A stretch of 64,000 bases of DNA from Gammaproteobacteria bacterium 50_400_T64 (GTDB lineage: Bacteria > Pseudomonadota > Gammaproteobacteria > Pseudomonadales > Porticoccaceae): NCBI GenBank assembly GCA_002162755.1, contig MAAS01000029.1, forward strand, positions 99,033 through 163,032. Direction: 5' to 3'. This document shows positions 1 to 7,787 of the stretch, piece by piece. The notes below the pieces were generated by a model. That model did no database searches, was not told the DNA's origin, and saw nothing but the letters and a program-made list of their open reading frames with translations. The number at the start of each line of letters is the position of its first letter. Within the stretch, counting starts at the first letter, position 1. The translations under genes and the position numbers were made by a program.

Positions 1-67
1 ACTGCTGAGACTGCTGAGACTGCTGAGACTGCTGAGACTGCTGAGACTGCTGAGACTGCTGAGACTG
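1..67. repeat. 9-bp tandem repeat (actgctgag)n, coding Ser-Gln-Gln units
   Basis: Seven perfect copies of a 9-bp unit fill bases 1-63, followed by a partial copy; the array is cut by the window start. It lies in frame inside the minus-strand viaA-like gene, so each unit reads Ser-Gln-Gln on that strand. A multiple of three keeps the frame open when copy number changes. It is a coding minisatellite, not a CRISPR array, since there are no spacers. Confidence 0.95.
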
Positions 68-514
68 ACCGCCTGAACCCTGACTTTTTACATGGTCGGC
101 GATTCCTTCTTCATCGCGGAAGGATGAATCCTTTTCCTTAATTTTTTGCCGCTGTGCCAGTTTGTCATTAAATTTATTGGCTGTTTTATCAAGGTAGTCT
201 TCGGCACTGCTGATACCTTCACAGATATCTTTCAGCACGCTGTCGGTCAGGGTTTCCTGCCTCTGGCAAAAGCCGGGGATTTCCAGGGTTTCAATACGCA
301 TTAATATCGTTTTACGGATACTTTTTTCTGGCCAGCAGAGTTCGTCCATTTCCGGTAATTGACCGGCGAGGAGCGCTTCACGCCATTGCATTATGCCCCG
401 GGCACGGGTCAGTAAGTTACCGTGGGTATGGGTGATGATGACATCGTAAAGCGTATCGGGCAGGGCATCGAGGGCAGAAAATTCTTGTTCAATGAGACCC
501 AGGTTCATACTCAT
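1..514 (-). CDS. viaA: ViaA-like protein, N-terminal part (partial, cut by window start)
   Basis: Partial minus-strand frame starting at ATG 514 (protein MSMNLGLIEQEF...), with no stop before the window edge; about 171 codons are visible. The gene begins 16 bases after the ravA stop, as expected for a ravA-viaA pair, in which ViaA is a VWA-domain partner of the MoxR-type ATPase RavA. The visible part is the helical N-terminal region, ending in a charged stretch and then a Ser-Gln-Gln repeat tract. The VWA domain would lie outside the window, so the assignment depends mainly on context. A second ATG two codons downstream (508) is possible. Confidence 0.7.
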   Translation of the reverse strand, partial: MSMNLGLIEQEFSALDALPDTLYDVIITHTHGNLLTRARGIMQWREALLAGQLPEMDELCWPEKSIRKTILMRIETLEIPGFCQRQETLTDSVLKDICEGISSAEDYLDKTANKFNDKLAQRQKIKEKDSSFRDEEGIADHVKSQGSGGQSQQSQQSQQSQQSQQSQQSQQ

Positions 515-530
515 GTTCAGACTGGCCCTG

Positions 531-2120
531 TCAGGCGGTCTTACTTGCGCTATTGGCTGGGTGTTGATGCTCACTCAGGTGCTGATAGGCTGTCGTTACC
601 GTGAGCAGTCGGCTTTCATAGACTGAAATTTTTTGTAAGTTGTCATTCAAGGTTTGCTTCGCGCTGGCAATAAAACAAGCGGTAATCCACAGGTGCTGCT
701 TCAGTGCCTGGTCGATGGCATCGTAGCCTTGCGCTATGGTTTGGTGCAGGGCTTCGATATCACTCGCGAGTTTCGAGGTTTCTTCGAGGCGACCCTGAAT
801 AAAGCTCTCGGGGTGTAGGGTTGCTTCCATACAGGGTGGGTTTTTGTGATGGTGAATCAGGCGATTGCTAGAGTCAGCAATATACTGGTCAATATGCTGC
901 CAGTGGCCGTTAATATGGCACTGCTGATAATGCTGATCAAAGAAATCTTCAGTCAATTCCCGCTCGGTGTAACCCTGGTTGTCGTTACTGCGATCATCCT
1001 GGTCGGGAGGCGATAAATACAGGGCTAAACCGTCACGCCGAACCCACTCTTGCTCACTCTTCTCTGAGGTTTGCTTGCCATCACGGCCCAGGTACAGCGG
1101 TTCGTTCTTGTCGTTGCGGATTTGAGTTTGGCTATTTTGGTCGGTTTGCAGGGTGTTTTCCCAGGTGATGATGAGCTTTTCCAATCGCTCGGTTTTAAAG
1201 CCTCTACCCGTGCCAATTTGTGTGCTTAGCCACTGTTGAATGATTTCTTTTTCGGCGGGCGTATTCCATAAACAATGTTGTAACAGACAGCAATCCCAGA
1301 GCGAAACCTCTGCTTGATCATTGGTATAAGCGGCCACTTTGAGCAGCTTGACGACTTTCCGCCAGCGTCGGTCTGAGACCACAATGTTCTGTGTGGCAAG
1401 GTAAGGGCGCAGGGCTTTAATGAGCGTGAGGGCGTCTTCCGATAAAGGTATTGCTCTGGCGGCTTGCTGGATATGGTCGACGTCACCATGACTTAGGCGG
1501 TCAGCTGACAGGGGTTCGGGGTTTTGGTCGTCGAGTTCAAGCAGTGCCGTGAAGTTTTCATCGGCAATCGATTGCACATTGTAGCGACAGATAAAACGGT
1601 CGTAGAGGGCTTGCAGATCATCGTCTTCGGGTAGCTCGTTGCTAGCACCCACCACGGAAATGAGCGGTACCTTGACGCGACAGTCGCCGTTATCAAACTC
1701 ACCTTCGTTAAGCAGCGTTAGCAAGGTATTGAGGATGGCGCTATTGGCCTTAAAGACTTCGTCGAGAAAGGCAATGTTGGCGGTGGGCAGGTAGCGCTCG
1801 GTTAAGCGTTGGTAGCTGTCATTTTCAAGGGCTTTGATCGACAGCGGGCCGAACAACTCTTCGGGCACTGAAAAGCGCGTTAACAGGCGTTCGAAATAAT
1901 GACCGGGTTCAAAGGCGAGATGCAGGCGGCGGGCGAGGACACTCTTTGCCGTGCCTGGTGGGCCGATCAATAGGGTGTGCTCACCACTCAATGCACCGAG
2001 CAAGGTCAGGCGGGCCGCTATCTCGCGCTCGATGAGCCCGCTTTCCATGCAGCCCAGTAGACGAAGAAGGCGAGGCTTTAAGTCCATTGGGGGCGGCGTA
2101 TTCAATCGATTTTCTTCCAA
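531..2120 (-). CDS. ravA: RavA-like MoxR-family AAA+ ATPase
   Basis: MoxR-family ATPase of 529 residues; E. coli RavA is about 500. Walker A is GPPGTAKS (residues 53-60), Walker B ends at Asp120-Glu121 (IAFLDEVFKAN) and sensor 1 is at Asn160 (GASNELP). The C-terminal half is long and helical, as in RavA. RavA works with ViaA as a chaperone-like pair linked in E. coli to iron-sulfur respiratory enzymes. Here the start codon lies 19 bases inside the upstream ferredoxin/membrane-anchor gene, implying translational coupling, and the viaA-like gene follows. The natural inference is a role in assembling or activating the nitrate reductase encoded just upstream. Confidence 0.9.
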   Translation of the reverse strand: MEENRLNTPPPMDLKPRLLRLLGCMESGLIEREIAARLTLLGALSGEHTLLIGPPGTAKSVLARRLHLAFEPGHYFERLLTRFSVPEELFGPLSIKALENDSYQRLTERYLPTANIAFLDEVFKANSAILNTLLTLLNEGEFDNGDCRVKVPLISVVGASNELPEDDDLQALYDRFICRYNVQSIADENFTALLELDDQNPEPLSADRLSHGDVDHIQQAARAIPLSEDALTLIKALRPYLATQNIVVSDRRWRKVVKLLKVAAYTNDQAEVSLWDCCLLQHCLWNTPAEKEIIQQWLSTQIGTGRGFKTERLEKLIITWENTLQTDQNSQTQIRNDKNEPLYLGRDGKQTSEKSEQEWVRRDGLALYLSPPDQDDRSNDNQGYTERELTEDFFDQHYQQCHINGHWQHIDQYIADSSNRLIHHHKNPPCMEATLHPESFIQGRLEETSKLASDIEALHQTIAQGYDAIDQALKQHLWITACFIASAKQTLNDNLQKISVYESRLLTVTTAYQHLSEHQHPANSASKTA

Positions 2121-4021
2121 ACCACAATATCCTTAATGTTCTTGAAAAGAGTTGCTGGGCTGGTGGTACGAATAGTCTCGAGTAATTCGTCGAGTTTGAA
2201 CTTGCCGTGCAGTTCGCGCACGACGCCAACTTGTTCCATGTCGACCAGGCCCGATTCGCGGGCGTGTTCTTCAAAGGCTTTGTTCTTCCAGAAGAAGGCG
2301 CCAGGCATGGTGGTGGGTATCACTAGTACAAAGAACAATGAGCGGCTAATGGCGCCCGCGCTAATCATCAAAATGGCCAATAGTGACCAGCCGATAAAGG
2401 CTGCAACACCACTGGGGTTCATCGTTAACAGAAGCAGGGCAAAGGCAAAACTCAAGCCGAGCAATACGTTGCGGGTGATCCAGGCTTTACCGTATCGCGT
2501 GGTCTGTAAATACCAGGAGGCAGCACCTTCGTTCTCGAGGTTTGCCATGGCGCGACTGTGTACCAGATGCCCGATAAGCTCAAGCGCCAGACCGAGGCTA
2601 ATCAACGCCATTAATGGCGTCGCCAGCGTGAGTAGCGCATGTTCACTACTGAGCAAGGGTAAGCTGATAAGACCCGTTAGCAAGGCGCCAAAACTGATGG
2701 TGTTGCCAAAGAAGGCAGAACCCGTTTGCCAGTGATCCCAAAATGGGCGCGCCTTAATACGGTAAATCTTGTACATGTAGTAGAGGCCAATCAAGCCGCT
2801 AATAGCACCGAGGGCACCCGAGGCATTGGCCAGAAAGTTGAAAATATCATTGTCGAATATTGAGAAAAAACCATAGGCCATTAAGAAAGTATAAAACCCG
2901 GAGACCCCGGCAATTTCCCGACTCAACGGTGATAGCCGCAGGTTATTAAAGCCCCGATAAAAACGGTGGGGTTTGCCCAGGTGCATATTCAGTTTGAACA
3001 GGCCGTAAGTTAGCATCACAAACATAATACCGAGCAGGGGCAGCTTAACCGCAGCGGTGTTAAGTGTGGCCAAACTGTCGACAGTAAATAGACCTGCAGT
3101 GACGATTATCAAAAAAGCACCGAGCACGGCCTGCGTACTGAGGGTGAAAATAACGTGAGCACTTTCGTGAGACGTGAGTAACTTGGCCCAGTTCCACTCT
3201 TTCTTTTCGCCGTGTTTCTTATCGACCTTAGGCTTAAAGGTACTGCCACTGTCATCTTTCTGATATTTCAGCGGCATGGAATCGGTGCGAGTCATTTCCA
3301 GTTGCGTTGAGCGGGTTTGCTGGAAGCGAATGTTCGGTTGAGTGATATCGGGGGTGGGGAAGCCAGGGATAGAGATCTTCGCTTCGATACGATTTTCGGG
3401 AATATTTTCGACTACACCGAAGTCCAGTGCGTTACCCAAACAGGCTGACACGCAGGCGGGCTTTAAACCGACTTCAAGACGGTCAACACACATATTACAC
3501 TTGGTGACCTGGCCTTTTACCGGGTCGAGCTGAGGTGCGTTGTAGGGGCAAACCCAGGTGCAGTAGCCACAGCCAAAGCAAATATCGGGGTCTTGTAGCA
3601 CGGCACCGTATTCTGCGTACTTGGTGTAGGCGCGGGTGGGGCAACCTTTTAAACACACCGGGTCATCGCAGTGGTTACAGGCCATGGAGATGTTGATGCG
3701 CTGGTAGTCAGGATAAGTGCCGCCCTCGACAAAACCGACGGAACGGAAAGCAATATGTGCGGGGTTATCGTTCTTCTCGCTACAGGCCGCTTCGCAGGCG
3801 TGGCAGCCAATACAGTTGTCGGCATTGAGAAAAAAACCATGCTGCTTATAGCGATTAGGGTTGTCGCCAATGCCAGGGTCGTTGTTAATATTCAGACTCT
3901 GGCAGTGCAGGTCGCTGTCTTCATTGACCAGATCAATCAAATTGCCATGCTGGTTAACGGCTTTGGTTTCTTTATCCCAAAGGAAGCTGTATTCGGGTTC
4001 GTCACTACGTACTTTTAACAT
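2102..4021 (-). CDS. DmsB-DmsC fusion: four-cluster ferredoxin plus membrane anchor
   Basis: A 639-residue fusion. Residues about 60-215 are a DmsB/NrfC-type ferredoxin with four cysteine groups (first set Cys70, 73, 76, 80; then CNHC..CLKGC, CFGCGYC..C and CNMC..ACVSAC), enough for four [4Fe-4S] clusters. From about residue 285 to 580 there are roughly eight hydrophobic helices typical of DmsC quinol-oxidising anchors. In most molybdoenzymes these are two proteins. The gene lies 81 bases after the nitrate reductase gene and overlaps ravA by 19 bases. It likely passes electrons from membrane quinol to the reductase. No signal peptide or Tat motif precedes the ferredoxin part, so it should face the cytoplasm. 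Confidence 0.88.
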   Translation of the reverse strand: MLKVRSDEPEYSFLWDKETKAVNQHGNLIDLVNEDSDLHCQSLNINNDPGIGDNPNRYKQHGFFLNADNCIGCHACEAACSEKNDNPAHIAFRSVGFVEGGTYPDYQRINISMACNHCDDPVCLKGCPTRAYTKYAEYGAVLQDPDICFGCGYCTWVCPYNAPQLDPVKGQVTKCNMCVDRLEVGLKPACVSACLGNALDFGVVENIPENRIEAKISIPGFPTPDITQPNIRFQQTRSTQLEMTRTDSMPLKYQKDDSGSTFKPKVDKKHGEKKEWNWAKLLTSHESAHVIFTLSTQAVLGAFLIIVTAGLFTVDSLATLNTAAVKLPLLGIMFVMLTYGLFKLNMHLGKPHRFYRGFNNLRLSPLSREIAGVSGFYTFLMAYGFFSIFDNDIFNFLANASGALGAISGLIGLYYMYKIYRIKARPFWDHWQTGSAFFGNTISFGALLTGLISLPLLSSEHALLTLATPLMALISLGLALELIGHLVHSRAMANLENEGAASWYLQTTRYGKAWITRNVLLGLSFAFALLLLTMNPSGVAAFIGWSLLAILMISAGAISRSLFFVLVIPTTMPGAFFWKNKAFEEHARESGLVDMEQVGVVRELHGKFKLDELLETIRTTSPATLFKNIKDIVVWKKID

Positions 4022-4102
4022 ATTGGCTATAAGACCCTGATTTTATTGCCTGTTTTGGGCATTCGGTATTTAAGGCGGTGTGTTTACGGCAGCAAGTGCT
4101 GA

Positions 4103-6307
4103 TTAAAATGCCCGGCGATCACGGCTCATCTTCGCCGCCGCTTCTTGGTCGGCAATCGGCTCTATTGTGACGGCAGACTGCTTAAAGGCAGGCTGGCGAG
4201 AATAGGGGTCGAGTAAGCCAAGGGTTAAGCGGTTAACACAGTCGAAAAAGTGAAAGGGGATAAACACCATGTCTTTTGGTACGCGCTGGGTACACATCGC
4301 CATTACGATGGCGTCACCACGACGGGAAACACAGCGCACATAATCCTGATGCTGAATGCCCAGGTCGCGGGCGGCATCGGGGTTAATTTCCATAAAGGGG
4401 ATGGGGCTGTATTTGTTGTTGTTACCGATTTTTCCGGTTTTTGTGCGCGTATGAAAGTGCTCAACCAAACGCCCGGTATTCAACCAATAGGGGTATTTCT
4501 CATCGGGTACTTCATTGTTGTCGATAAAGGGAAGGGGCACGAGTTTGGCCATGCCGTCGGCAAAACTGAAAGTACCGTCTTCGGTGTACAGGCGTTTGCC
4601 GCCTTTTACCGGCCCTTCGCCGCGCTCGGCTTCTTCGGCGGTGTAGGGCCATTGAATACCGCGATTTTCTTCAATCAGATCGTGATTCATGCCGGTCATA
4701 TCCAGCAGGCGGCCCTTTGAGAGAGGCTTCATTTCCTCGAAGACATCGGCGGGCTTGTCGGGAAAACTCATCTTGGCCGACTGTTCAAAGCGCTTCGCCA
4801 GTTCGTTGAAAATGGCTAAATCAGATTTTGATTCGCCGGGGGCATCGGTCGCCTTGCGTACGATATTGATCCGGCGCTCGGTATTGGTGAATACGCCTTC
4901 TTTCTCGGCCCAGGTTGCCGCCGGTAAATACAAATGGGCGTATTGCACAGTCTCAACATCGGCGTAGGAATCTTGCACCACGAGGAAGTCGAGTTTCTCA
5001 AGTGTTTTGCGAATACGTGCGGTATTGGGTAGCGAGGTCATCGGGTTTGTTGCGACCAGCCACAGGCCTTTAATTTCACCCAGCTCGATGGCGGGGAAAA
5101 TGTCGGTTTCGGCGAGGCCGCGTTTTTTGGGGAAAAACTCCGGGTCAACATTCCAGTATTTGGCGATGTCTTCTCTGTCCTGGGGGTTTTCCAGGGCGCG
5201 GTAGCCGGGCAGGCCGGAGCAGGATGACCACTCGCGTGTACCCATGGCGTTGCACTGGCCGGTAATCGACAGGCTGGTGGCACCGGGCTTGCCGATATTG
5301 CCGGTCACCAGATTGATATTGTTAATGCCGACCACGCCATCGGAGCCATGCATGCTCTGATTGATGCCCATGGTCCAGATACTCATGCCGCGATCGGCCT
5401 TGGCGTACAGGCGCGCCACGTTACGAATCGTATCGGCGTCGATGCCACAAACCTTCGATGCGCTGTCGGGGTCAAACTTGGCGACTTCGCGCTCGAGTTG
5501 TTCAAGCCCTGTGGTATTGGCTTCAATATAGGCGCGATCTTCCAAGCCTTCATCGAGGATGACGTGAATCAGTGCATTCTGTAGTACCACATCGGTGCCG
5601 GGGGTGACGGCGAGATGGATGTCTGCATTTTGCGCCAACATGGTGACACGGGGGTCGATGACGATAAGGGGGAAGTGGCGCTTTTCCTGGGCTTGCTTCA
5701 TGCGCCAGTAAATGATGGGGTGCTGCTCGGGCAGGTTCGAACCCCAGGCCATTAAGACATCGGTGTGGTCAAAATCTTCGTAACTACCGGGCGGGCCGTC
5801 GGAACCGAACGAGCGCTTATAGCCCGATACTGCCGAGGCCATACACAAGGTGGTGTTGCCGTCATAGTTGTTAGTGCCAATCACGCCACGGGTGAGTTTG
5901 CCCAGCGTGTAAAACTCTTCAGTTAATAATTGTCCCGTAGAGACAATGGCAAAGGAATCACGGCCATGTTTTTGCTGAATGTCGCGGATTTTATCGGCCA
6001 TCGTGTCGAGGGCATTATCCCAGCTGGTTTCTTTGTAACTTTCACCAATTTGTTCGCGAATAATCGGTTTGTCACCCCGGCCGGCGGAGTCGAACAGTTC
6101 GTGCTCGAAGATGCCTTTAACGCAGAGCTTGCCGCGATTAACATCGGCACTGCCGACGCCGCGGGAGCCAACAATTTTGCCCTCGGCATTTTTGCCAATT
6201 TCAATAGAGCAGCCAACTGAGCAATAACCACAGGTGGAATATGTCCAGTCTGTGATTTTTTTGTCGACCATGTTAATGGCATTTTTTGAATTGCGACCGA
6301 AGAGCAT
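4103..6307 (-). CDS. nasA: Assimilatory nitrate reductase catalytic subunit (NasA/NarB type)
   Basis: Molybdopterin oxidoreductase of 734 residues, close in size to cyanobacterial NarB and lacking the C-terminal [2Fe-2S] extension of Klebsiella NasA. The N-terminal [4Fe-4S] site is Cys26, Cys29, Cys33 and Cys62. Cys155 (TTLCMAS) sits where the molybdenum-ligating cysteine of nitrate reductases is found. There is no Tat signal, so it is cytoplasmic. It should reduce nitrate to nitrite for NirBD encoded in the same operon. No separate NADH or ferredoxin-NADP reductase gene is visible; the neighbouring DmsBC fusion is the obvious electron donor. A formate dehydrogenase is a less likely alternative, given the context. 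Confidence 0.85.
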   Translation of the reverse strand: MLFGRNSKNAINMVDKKITDWTYSTCGYCSVGCSIEIGKNAEGKIVGSRGVGSADVNRGKLCVKGIFEHELFDSAGRGDKPIIREQIGESYKETSWDNALDTMADKIRDIQQKHGRDSFAIVSTGQLLTEEFYTLGKLTRGVIGTNNYDGNTTLCMASAVSGYKRSFGSDGPPGSYEDFDHTDVLMAWGSNLPEQHPIIYWRMKQAQEKRHFPLIVIDPRVTMLAQNADIHLAVTPGTDVVLQNALIHVILDEGLEDRAYIEANTTGLEQLEREVAKFDPDSASKVCGIDADTIRNVARLYAKADRGMSIWTMGINQSMHGSDGVVGINNINLVTGNIGKPGATSLSITGQCNAMGTREWSSCSGLPGYRALENPQDREDIAKYWNVDPEFFPKKRGLAETDIFPAIELGEIKGLWLVATNPMTSLPNTARIRKTLEKLDFLVVQDSYADVETVQYAHLYLPAATWAEKEGVFTNTERRINIVRKATDAPGESKSDLAIFNELAKRFEQSAKMSFPDKPADVFEEMKPLSKGRLLDMTGMNHDLIEENRGIQWPYTAEEAERGEGPVKGGKRLYTEDGTFSFADGMAKLVPLPFIDNNEVPDEKYPYWLNTGRLVEHFHTRTKTGKIGNNNKYSPIPFMEINPDAARDLGIQHQDYVRCVSRRGDAIVMAMCTQRVPKDMVFIPFHFFDCVNRLTLGLLDPYSRQPAFKQSAVTIEPIADQEAAAKMSRDRRAF

Positions 6308-6453
6308 AGTGTAGACCTATGAATCTAAAGTGAAACTGAAAGAGTGAAAAACACTCCGACAGTGTGCCGGAATAAGGCTTAAAAACGTGCCGGGCAATTG
6401 AGAGTGTAGACCCTCAATCCGCCTCGGTCATCGTTGATCTGAATATCGCTGAA
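6308..6453. other. Intergenic spacer between nasA and the PhzF-family gene
   Basis: This 146-base gap inside the operon holds a 10-bp direct repeat (agtgtagacc at 6308-6317 and 6403-6412), a repeated gtgccgg (6365-6371 and 6387-6393) and a small inverted repeat (ttgag...ctcaa near 6398-6417). It could carry an internal promoter or an attenuator for nasA, but I see no strong promoter or terminator. Confidence 0.35.
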
Positions 6454-7362
6454 TCAGGGCAGCAGCGTGTTCTTGCTAACCAGTACCACATTGCCGCCGA
6501 CCCGTAGAGCGGTGGCTTTATCGGCATGATTGTCCATTTCGATAGACAGCACACTGCGGCGTGTTTCAAGCGTACCGCGATCAATAATAAAGGTGTAAGT
6601 GCCTTTACGAATAGCATCGTGGCAGCCGAGGTAGCCGGTAAAACAGGGCATGGCAGAGCCAATGGGGGGATCTTCGTGAACACCAATGCTGGGCCCCAAC
6701 AGGCGGGCATGGAAGTCCGTATCGTCGTTGTCCGTTTTATTACTGAACACCAGTATTTCCTGAGCGGCCATGGCTGGGGCGCTAGATTGGCTCCAGGCTT
6801 TCATATCAAAACGGGCCTTACGTACAGCTGCCTGGGAAGCCAGCGGCAAAATTAAGTAGGGCAGATTAATGGACACAAGACGTGTCTGGAAAGTGTGGGT
6901 GTCGATATCACTTTCGTCGATGGATAGCAGGGCGGCGAGCTCGCTAGTGCGAGGCGTGTAGCGGTCGACCACCGGGTCGCTGGTTAAGCTGAACTGTACA
7001 AACAGAGGCTCGTCTTCGCGCTGTTCGATGTTAATGCTTAAATCGCCGGCCTTTTGCTGGAAGCAAACACTGGCTTTGCCATCGGTGAGCGTAATCAGCC
7101 CGTCTTCAACCAACGCTTTGGCGGTGGCGAGTACCGGGTGACCCGCAAAGCTGATTTCTTTAAGCGGCGTAAATATACGCAGCTTAAAGTGATTGTCCTG
7201 TTCACCGGGGCTGACAAAAACCGTTTCAGATAAATTGAGTTCCCGAGCAATCAGTGACATTTGCTCATCGCTCATGCCCGTCGCTGCGGGGAATACAGCA
7301 ATCTGAGCACCTTGAAAAACAGTTTCGGTAAAAACATCGGCCGTGTAATAAGTAAAGCTCAT
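6454..7362 (-). CDS. PhzF-family isomerase/epimerase-like protein
   Basis: A 302-residue PhzF-fold protein. Glu46 in the motif NLSETVF matches the catalytic glutamate of PhzF, and the C-terminal half carries the family signature as EDPPIGSA, where EDPATGSA is usual. Near the N-terminus the usual GNP..AVF reads GAQIAVF, a small departure. Most family members have no known substrate. It lies 15 bases after nirD and 146 bases before nasA in the same orientation, so it is probably co-transcribed with nitrate assimilation. No phenazine genes are nearby, so phenazine synthesis is not suggested. Confidence 0.85.
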   Translation of the reverse strand: MSFTYYTADVFTETVFQGAQIAVFPAATGMSDEQMSLIARELNLSETVFVSPGEQDNHFKLRIFTPLKEISFAGHPVLATAKALVEDGLITLTDGKASVCFQQKAGDLSINIEQREDEPLFVQFSLTSDPVVDRYTPRTSELAALLSIDESDIDTHTFQTRLVSINLPYLILPLASQAAVRKARFDMKAWSQSSAPAMAAQEILVFSNKTDNDDTDFHARLLGPSIGVHEDPPIGSAMPCFTGYLGCHDAIRKGTYTFIIDRGTLETRRSVLSIEMDNHADKATALRVGGNVVLVSKNTLLP

Positions 7363-7377
7363 AGCAGTATCCTTGAC

Positions 7378-7725
7378 TTAAGCGGCAATCAGTACGTTGC
7401 CGTCAGCAATTTTGACGGGAAAGGTGGCGATGGAGACGTTCTCGTCTTCAAAACACTGCCCGGTGCTCAGGTCAAAGTGCTCTTTTAAGACCGGCGATGC
7501 AACGGCAAGTTGTTCACCGATGCTGCAGAGTATGCCTCGAGCCAGTACATTGGCTTCACTAAAGGGGTCGAAGTTGCTGATCGCATACACGGCATCGTCA
7601 CGGGTGCGAAACAGGGCGATTTGTGTTTCTTCGGGGGTGTCGGCGTGTAAAAGTGCGGCAACACCGGCATCACAAGGCAGGTCTTGCAGGGCGCAAATGT
7701 TGGTCCAGTTCTGGTCGGCTGTCAT
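7378..7725 (-). CDS. nirD: Nitrite reductase small subunit NirD
   Basis: A 115-residue Rieske-fold protein matching NirD in size and pattern (N-terminal W..IC..L..; closing FPVKIADGNVLI). As in other assimilatory NirD proteins, the Rieske CxH...CxxH ligands are absent, so it should not bind a [2Fe-2S] cluster. It lies 62 bases after nirB and forms the small subunit of the cytoplasmic NADH-dependent siroheme nitrite reductase. Confidence 0.93.
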   Translation of the reverse strand: MTADQNWTNICALQDLPCDAGVAALLHADTPEETQIALFRTRDDAVYAISNFDPFSEANVLARGILCSIGEQLAVASPVLKEHFDLSTGQCFEDENVSIATFPVKIADGNVLIAA

Positions 7726-7787
7726 TATTTTTTCCTCAAATTCGTCGTGAGCGGGTTGCTGGGTTGGCCAATTCTAGTAGGCCAGTT

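Noticed and set aside
1-67. Repeat array at the window start as a CRISPR
   Set aside because: The units are 9 bp, directly joined without spacers, and encode Ser-Gln-Gln in a real gene frame.
6454-7362. Phenazine biosynthesis
   Set aside because: Only a PhzF-family gene is present; no other phz gene occurs and most PhzF relatives are not phenazine enzymes.
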